64,000 bases of DNA. Source: Antedon mediterranea (lineage: Eukaryota > Echinodermata > Crinoidea > Comatulida > Antedonidae). Under the pieces are notes generated by a model. It ran no database searches, was not told the origin of the DNA, and worked only from the letters and a program-made list of their open reading frames with translations. The translations under genes and the position numbers were made by a program. Location: positions 6,758,001-6,822,000 of the forward strand of contig NC_092672.1 in assembly GCF_964355755.1 (NCBI RefSeq). The letters are read 5' to 3'. Shown piece by piece: positions 55,319 through 64,000 of this stretch. Position 1 is the first letter of the stretch. Each line of letters opens with the position of its first letter.

Positions 55319-56370
55319 TAATGCCAGGGATGTCACCACGCTGGTCGGCCCCGACCAGCACTCAACATTTCCGACCAGGATTTACAGGCTGCCGACCACC
55401 ACTATTTATTTATTAATCATTTTACGATATTTATATTAGGCCTGGCCTAACTAAAATTCGTACTAAAACATTTTACCTAGCACATCGTTAATAACAGACA
55501 AGCTAGCCTCATATAGATAAGACAAAAGACTACAGAACAGCAAATGTTTCCGTGGTTACGTACGTTAATTTATTTGTAACACAATACCAGGCCTACTCTG
55601 CCCTGGTATTCATTGTTACAGCTTGTGAGTCATGGCGAACAACGTGCTACACAGCACAGTGTACAAGTTTAAAGTTCACATAGCGACCATTCAAGCGTTT
55701 TATTTTGCACAGATTAAAAATACAAACAAGTACGCAGTAATTAAAAATGTACAACTACATACATAGACCTAAACAAAATCATTTTTAATTGCTGAATGTT
55801 TTGTCACCCTGCTTTAATTATATTATGTTACTAGTTTTACATTTTTGTACTCTACGAACTATTAAAAAAAATAAAAAAACATGCGCATGGTTCAGTGAGA
55901 CCGGGCAAGTTCGTTCGGTTATGATCGCCGAGCATGGTACAATAATTACACGTCCCTGGGATAACTTCAGGTTGCTGAACTTCAGTTCTAAAAAACTCTC
56001 GCGCAAAAGAACACGAACATTATATCGAGCAACTAAGGTCTAGGCTAATAATTTATCTACAGTATTTGATTAGGGATTAGGCCTAAATAAGGAAGCGCCT
56101 GTTTTTGTGGAATTCAGATTTTGGGGCATCTATCTAAGCCTTGGCTAGGCCTAGTGGTCGTAGTGTCTACAAGGCTAGGCCTAGGCCTAAGCCTGACGCG
56201 ATCTATTGCTATTCATTTCGTAAGCGTTTTTTTGTTTTCGCGAATAATAACGGCGACTCCCCGGTGGTACAAGGTTAGGCCTAGACCTGACGCAATTTGT
56301 TGTTATTTATTTTCATAATTCTTTATGTTTCGACCGGCACTCCAAAAAGCTGGTGACATCCCTGTAATGC
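55319..56370. mobile_element. 1,040-bp terminal-inverted-repeat element with TAATGC duplication
   Basis: The element at 55,325-56,364 has 14-bp ends CAGGGATGTCACCA / TGGTGACATCCCTG, extended imperfectly by GGTCGG-type sequence, and is flanked by TAATGC on both sides. The ends look hAT-like, but hAT makes 8-bp duplications; the 6-bp repeat is unusual. No transposase frame is visible; GGCCTAG-rich DNA fills 56,040-56,290. Confidence 0.8.
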
Positions 56371-56589
56371 TATTCCATTCAAGAATCTGTTTGGAGAAAA
56401 TATGGTCACTTTTGTACGAATGTGTATATTGTATGGTTTTGAACTATAATAAAAATTAAATGCACTGAAGGAAAAACTGAATTTAACAATCTTTATTTCA
56501 AACGTTTTGTAAATGTTGCATTAAATTCACAAAATGGTATTCCTATTTTTGATTGGTTGGTGTTGATAGATTAGGGGATCGTGTCAACA

Positions 56590-56790
56590 ATAGTTTACTG
56601 CAGTTACTGCAGCAACTACATTTTGGTTAGGTCTACTTCTTTAACATGTTTATTCAATAACTTGTTTCTGGTAATCGTTTACAGTTTATTGTAGTGGTAC
56701 ATAATAAACTGCATTGAAACAAACTATTATTATTGCAGTAAATAAATGTAATTACTGCAGTAATTTCCACTGTAGAACACTGTACTATAC
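56590..56790. repeat. CTGCAG-rich interspersed repeat, copy 4
   Basis: TACTGCAGTTACTGCAGCAAC with ACTACATTTTGG and TTTATTCAATAA matches copy 1 most closely; the right end is TACTGCAGTAATTTCCAC. Confidence 0.65.
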
Positions 56791-56867
56791 AACAATGTTA
56801 AATACATTACAGTATGTCAAAACTTTCTTAGCATCTGAGAAATTGTTATTTAAAACAACCAATAATC

Positions 56868-56988
56868 TAAACTCTGCCTACACGATCAAACTTTATGTGA
56901 TGTTACCATATTTGAGCATATCACTACCATACTTGGGCATATCACACTTTTTTTGTCAAACTAATTTGATAGTGTAGACAGAGCTTAA
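56868..56988. mobile_element. AGCTCTGTC MITE, copy 7 (internally deleted)
   Basis: TAA flanks ACTCTGCCTACACGATC and GATAGTGTAGACAGAGCT. About 40 bp of the interior is missing compared with other copies. Confidence 0.8.
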
Positions 56989-57293
56989 GATCGTAAAGCA
57001 GTTATGAGATGCACGTTTCGTGTAGAAGGTTAAAGAAATTATGGCTGTAATTTTTCACAAATTTGTTAATTTTATGGCATACAATTTGTCGGAATATGAG
57101 AAATATAGCACCAAAACATCAATTTATTTTTCCATTTCAATTGTTATCCTTTAAAGTAAATTTGAAAAGGAATTTATGAATTTGTTTTATTTCAAAATAG
57201 GTTTAAAACATAATTCTAAAAATAAAGAATTTTGTCAAAATCCAGCCAACATCGCTAATAAGAGTTCTATAATCGGATTCACTGCAACATTGT

Positions 57294-57299
57294 TTTATT
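57294..57299 (-). terminator. Candidate NDUFS8 polyadenylation signal
   Basis: A minus-strand AATAAA lies 41 nt past the NDUFS8 stop codon. Distance and strand fit a polyadenylation signal; the region is AT-rich, so chance occurrence is possible. Confidence 0.5.
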
Positions 57300-57339
57300 T
57301 TATATACAGATTAGCATTATTATCAATTATTATTAATAA

Positions 57340-60124
<2,785 letters not shown>

Positions 60125-60337
60125 TTTGAATAAGATGTTGCTGCCCTCTGTAGTTTTTCTCCTCCATAAACTCTGAACTAGACTGCGACCTTTGTTCCTG
60201 GCCTTCCGCTTGCATTTTTACAACTCGCGCGAAATTTGGTCTTTAACCATTTTTAGGAACTGAGCGAGTGTTAGGTTTTGTTTGTAACATTTTAAATTCA
60301 TTAATTATAGTATTTTTGTGTATATCTTCCAATCAAA
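60125..60337. promoter_or_regulatory. Shared divergent promoter of NDUFS8 and DCTPP1
   Basis: Only 213 bp separate the two start codons, which point away from each other, so both leaders and promoters lie here. The NDUFS8-proximal half is GC-richer (a CTCGCGCGAAATTTGG stretch near 60,224-60,239); the DCTPP1-proximal half is AT-rich. No clear TATA box is placed for either direction. GCGCGAAA resembles an E2F-type site (inference). Confidence 0.75.
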
Positions 60338-61971
60338 ATGATGGCAACTAATAGTACTGAATGTACAGAATCAACAGTTTTGGAAAAGAATCAAAATGAA
60401 GCTAATATTCATCAAGATAATGACGATTTTCAATTTAGTAAACGTACAACCTTGGACGACATGTAAGTGAAAAGTTCAGGCATACTGACCCGTGTAGACC
60501 GGGCGACGATTTCCAAAATAGGCTAGGCCTATACCTAGCACCATGACTGGGAGCAAAATTATTTTTAGATTATTTTATACCTAAATGACAAAAATGTTAC
60601 AAAGTAGGCATATAGGCCTACTAGTCATACATCAAAATAACAATTAAAACAATTATATTATTATATTATTAACAAAATTAAATGTAAAATTGTTTTATTA
60701 TTCAGCAAAGAATGCACATTACTATTCTGAATTACTAAGTATAAGCTCATGTAAAAAAAATATTTATACAGTGCTTTACCAAGTTGAAACAACCATTATT
60801 TTTTTTTTCAAATCCTCAGCCGTCACCTTCAGAATACATTTGCAAAAGAAAGAAACTGGGACCAGTTCCATCAACCGAGAAATCTTCTACTAGCAATGGT
60901 ATGTTTGAAAGGGCCACTACTATCCATCTGATTTGTCGTATTTGAGTGGACCATTGAGTAGTTTTTCTGTTGAGTACTTCTTTAACGGAGTATTTTGAGC
61001 GTTGAGATTGTTCTTAACGAATGACTTTCTGTTGAGCACAAATTTACAATTCAAATACAAAAAGTACTCAACGAATCTTTACGTTGACAACGAAAGTTCC
61101 CAATCGAATACGACAATTGAGAACAAGCGCTATAGACAAAATGTTATTTATTCTGACATTATCACCAAGGCTGGCATAAAAAATACAGTGCGCCATATTA
61201 AAAATAAATGGATACAAACTGTGTAGTCACAGTGCTAAATTTCTGTATGTGGATGTGAGTGTATAAATATATTATATATATATTTAAATTTTTCACTATT
61301 TTAATTTTGTTTAGGTTGGTGAAGTGGGAGAAGTTTCAGAAATATTGTGAGTGTTTAAATTGGGTATTCATTCTTATTTACAGTATCTACTATTACTATA
61401 GTGTTGTAAGCAAATCACTTTAGATAAGTATTTTATTATATTATTATATTTTTTTTTTCAGTCAATGGAAAGGAGAAGTTAAAGAAGGATTACCTGGTAA
61501 GATTTAAACAATATTGCATGAATACATTTAAGAAAGGGAGAAAGTTTAATTAACTCTTTATAATAATACCATCTTTACAATCGTGTTGTAATAATATGTG
61601 TATTTGCGGAAACATTCCAGGATGGCTGTGTACTATGTCATGACATAAAGTACAGGCACATCACACATCATTTTTTAGTTTGATAGTGGGGACAGAGCTT
61701 TAGACTCTTGATTCTCAAACATTTACACTGCCCTCTCTTGACAGGGTGATATTTATTTATATTTTAAACTTCTCTTTCAGGATGGTCGGAGAAAGATAAA
61801 AAACATTTAGGTCAGGAGTTAAGCGACGTTCTTATATATTTAGTACGATTGGCTGAGAAATGTCACATAGATTTACCGAAAGCAGCATTGGAGAAAATTG
61901 ACCTAAATAAATTAAAATATCCAGTGGAGAAAGTCTATGGCTCCAACAAGAAATACACAGAATACAAATAA
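60338..61971 (+). CDS. DCTPP1: dCTP pyrophosphatase 1 (MazG-like, all-alpha NTP pyrophosphatase)
   Basis: Five exons: 60338-60462, 60820-60898, 61315-61346, 61462-61496 and 61781-61971 with stop, giving 153 residues (human 170). The enzyme hydrolyses dCTP and modified dCTPs to the monophosphate and pyrophosphate, keeping the nucleotide pool clean. Metal-binding acidic residues of the fold are present: E71 and E74 in VGEVGEVSE, then E103 and D106 in QELSDVLIYLV. Other family anchors are ERNWDQFHQPRNLLLAM, FQWKGEV, the basic KYPVEKVYGSNKKYTE tail and the poorly conserved acidic N-terminus. Two in-frame ATGs open the exon (60,338 and 60,341); the first is used here. Exons 3 and 4 are only 32 and 35 nt, but both rejoin in frame. 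Confidence 0.97.
61630..61703. mobile_element. AGCTCTGTC MITE, right-end fragment (copy 9)
   Basis: Only GCACATCACACATCA and TTTGATAGTGGGGACAGAGCT remain, in DCTPP1 intron 4. Confidence 0.65.
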
Positions 61972-64000
61972 GATATAACAGTACTCATTAATATTTAATT
62001 GCTATAAAATATGTTTTTGTAAATGAATGTATATACAGTAACAGTTTTTAAATATGTTTTTTTATACTTTTTTTTAAACAATTATGGTTTTAATGTTGTT
62101 TATTCTGCAAAAGTTATTTAATGGATTTATTTTTTACAACAGGGTACGTACGGTGTAACAACTTCTTTTTTTATTAATTTTAACTTTATTTGTAACTCCT
62201 TTTAAATGTTTACTTCTCATTGCACCTGGCTTGTTCTTATTTCTAATGTTTAATAATATATTTTAATAGTGTACAGTGTTTCAAAAATCGAAATTTACAG
62301 TTCAAGTTTAAACTAGGTATGTAAAAAGAAATAGTTAAATAATAATGCATTTTATTCCTAAGGGACTTAAAATTAAATAGTAAAGTGTAATGTCTACACC
62401 TTTAACTAGTTTGTCAAAAAAATATGGTAGCGATATGATGCCATGTCCCTATATGAGCACATCACAATTTTTGTCACATAAAGTTTGATAGTGTAGACAG
62501 GGCTTTAGACAAATTATTTACGAGCGAATACATGTTTGCATTGTACTTTTATAAGCATGTATTTTATTTTAAATATCGTACATGCCCACATAATGCCGTA
62601 ATGGCATCGCATTATTAAAAGCTAGTTTATTGCTAGTTATGATCATAATAATTTATATATGAATAATTTTTTTAAGATCTGAAATTTTAGTCGTGTAAAT
62701 ACGCCTGTTTATAGAATATAATAGATGACTTTGATAATATTATGTCATATGTTCACTTAAATTATTCTTGACCAGTGTTTTAATTTGGTTTTTTTTTGTA
62801 ACAGCGAGATAAAAATAGATTTTTCATAATCTGTATCTCACGATTTTTGTTAAAGACCATTTTGAGGTAGCGTTAATCCGCAAAAAATGATTTTCAATTA
62901 ATTAAAATAATTTACGCACTGTCGTTTATGACGCATAGCTAGTAACCATGATTAGTTGTCTCCACTTTGGACGCAACGAAATGATGTATCGCGCACCGCA
63001 CGTAATTTAACCAATCACGATGCGCTGAATCAATCATCGTAACGCCACCATGCGCTATTTTTTATCCTCATGGCGCAACCATTTGTCCTTCAGGTCAAAG
63101 GTTAAACATCTCATTTATCTGTTAATTTAAATTATCTGATTTGAATATCGGTTATTATCGGTTAATTTTTCTCGAGTGATATCGGTTAACCCGTTTTCAC
63201 AGTAACTTTAACGGTTAATTATTGGTTAAGTAAGGACCACAATCCAAAACAAATATATTTCTACTTGATTGTGTATAATCCTGTATAAATATGTTGTTAA
63301 ATAAATAAATAAAATAATTATCGGTTAATTATCGATTACTTTTCTTTTATAAATATTTTAATACAGACTCATTATGTTATGTGTTTGGAGTCTTTTCGCG
63401 GATACAACGAATTAACCGCAACTCAAAAGTTTAATTAGTGCTGCTTTCACTACAGGTGGTTAATAGGTATTCAAGAAAACTGTTGATTTCTTATACTAAA
63501 CCTAATGTTTCAGGTACAGTCTCTCTTTGGGATGTGTCACTCACTGTTGTGCTACGCCAAATAACAAATTAATAACAATTGCATTTATGCTTTTCCTTTT
63601 TTCATCTGATATATAATGCTTTGAGAAATTGTCACCATCCTGATACAATGGTCATGGTAAGGCTAGATATTCCTACGCGAAAAGGTTCATTTCGGAGCTA
63701 CATTACCAAATCAAATTATGACAATGTTTTTAGTGACAATGCTCTATATTTTGTTTTTGTTCTTTGTTTTTGTTTTGTATGCGTTATATGACAATACTGT
63801 AACGTACAGTAACGAATAAAATAATTACCTTATTATTATGATGATACAGACAATCAGATGTGAAACACGTGTATTGCTGTGTTACGGAATTTGCCTACAA
63901 CACTGGAGAATATTGTATGTAAAGATACAGCACTAAAGAATCATCATAATAAAACCATTTTATCAATTACTTTTCCGTTAATGGTTACGTTGCTGTTGTC
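61972..64000. other. DCTPP1 3' flank and intergenic DNA, no gene seen
   Basis: Holds MITE copy 10, a diverged TTTGGACGCAACG fragment of the 30,309 family (62,965-63,090) and a cluster of CGGTTAAT/TCGGTTAA motifs (63,150-63,350). The 63,579-63,791 frame has no motif. Confidence 0.55.
62391..62507. mobile_element. AGCTCTGTC MITE, copy 10
   Basis: Starts TGTCTACACCTTTAACTAG and ends GATAGTGTAGACAGGGCT, downstream of DCTPP1. Confidence 0.75.

Noticed and set aside
63579-63791. 70-codon plus-strand frame near the right edge
   Set aside because: The Phe/Val/Cys-rich end arises from TTTGTTTTTG simple sequence; no motif or splice context.

Overview
This window is nuclear DNA from an AT-rich animal genome. 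Most of it is intron and intergenic sequence carrying many small transposons. Four protein-coding genes can be rebuilt exon by exon from splice sites, reading phase and family motifs: HEATR6, a nicotinic acetylcholine receptor alpha-type subunit, NDUFS8 and DCTPP1. The proteins look deuterostome-like (the NDUFS8 core is nearly vertebrate in sequence). With the dense small DNA transposons and the recurrent palindrome TAGGCCTA, this suggests a marine invertebrate deuterostome such as an echinoderm or hemichordate. That assignment is inference; nothing here fixes the species. No bacterial-style operon, CRISPR array or intact autonomous transposon was found.

Layout. 1-15,292: no confident host gene apart from the unresolved 3' end of HEATR6; it holds tRNA-derived repeats (1-113, 2,307-2,377), a Harbinger-like element with a Myb/SANT reading frame (8,115-8,990), a GTTAAC minisatellite (10,868-11,310) and MITEs. 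15,293-46,194 (minus strand): HEATR6, 21 coding exons giving about 1,095 residues; its introns hold a 731-bp four-unit foldback element with a 9-bp target duplication (16,797-17,527) and a 3.3-kb composite Harbinger-like element (17,931-21,216). 46,659-52,650 (minus strand): a six-exon nicotinic receptor subunit of about 454 residues, ending 464 bp upstream of the HEATR6 start. 52,651-57,339: intergenic, with a 1,040-bp terminal-inverted-repeat element at 55,325-56,364. 57,340-60,124 (minus strand): NDUFS8, 209 residues, six exons. 60,338-61,971 (plus strand): DCTPP1, 153 residues, five exons, head-to-head with NDUFS8 across a 213-bp shared promoter gap. 61,972-64,000: no gene seen.

The four genes serve unrelated roles: a HEAT-repeat scaffold, a ligand-gated cation channel, a complex I iron-sulfur subunit and a dCTP-cleaving house-cleaning enzyme. 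The only likely regulatory link is the NDUFS8/DCTPP1 divergent promoter. The most unusual content is the transposon layer. Separate families carry their own cluster of short subterminal palindromes (TATACGGTATA, TAACCGGTTA, CGTATACG); two of them share the same TTTCTGCTGC terminus and each encodes a diverged Myb/SANT-like reading frame, which looks like co-evolution of a transposon DNA-binding protein and its sites. A ten-copy MITE family has TTA/TAA target duplications, and a 32-bp foldback insertion sits between 6-bp repeats in one of two otherwise near-identical element copies.
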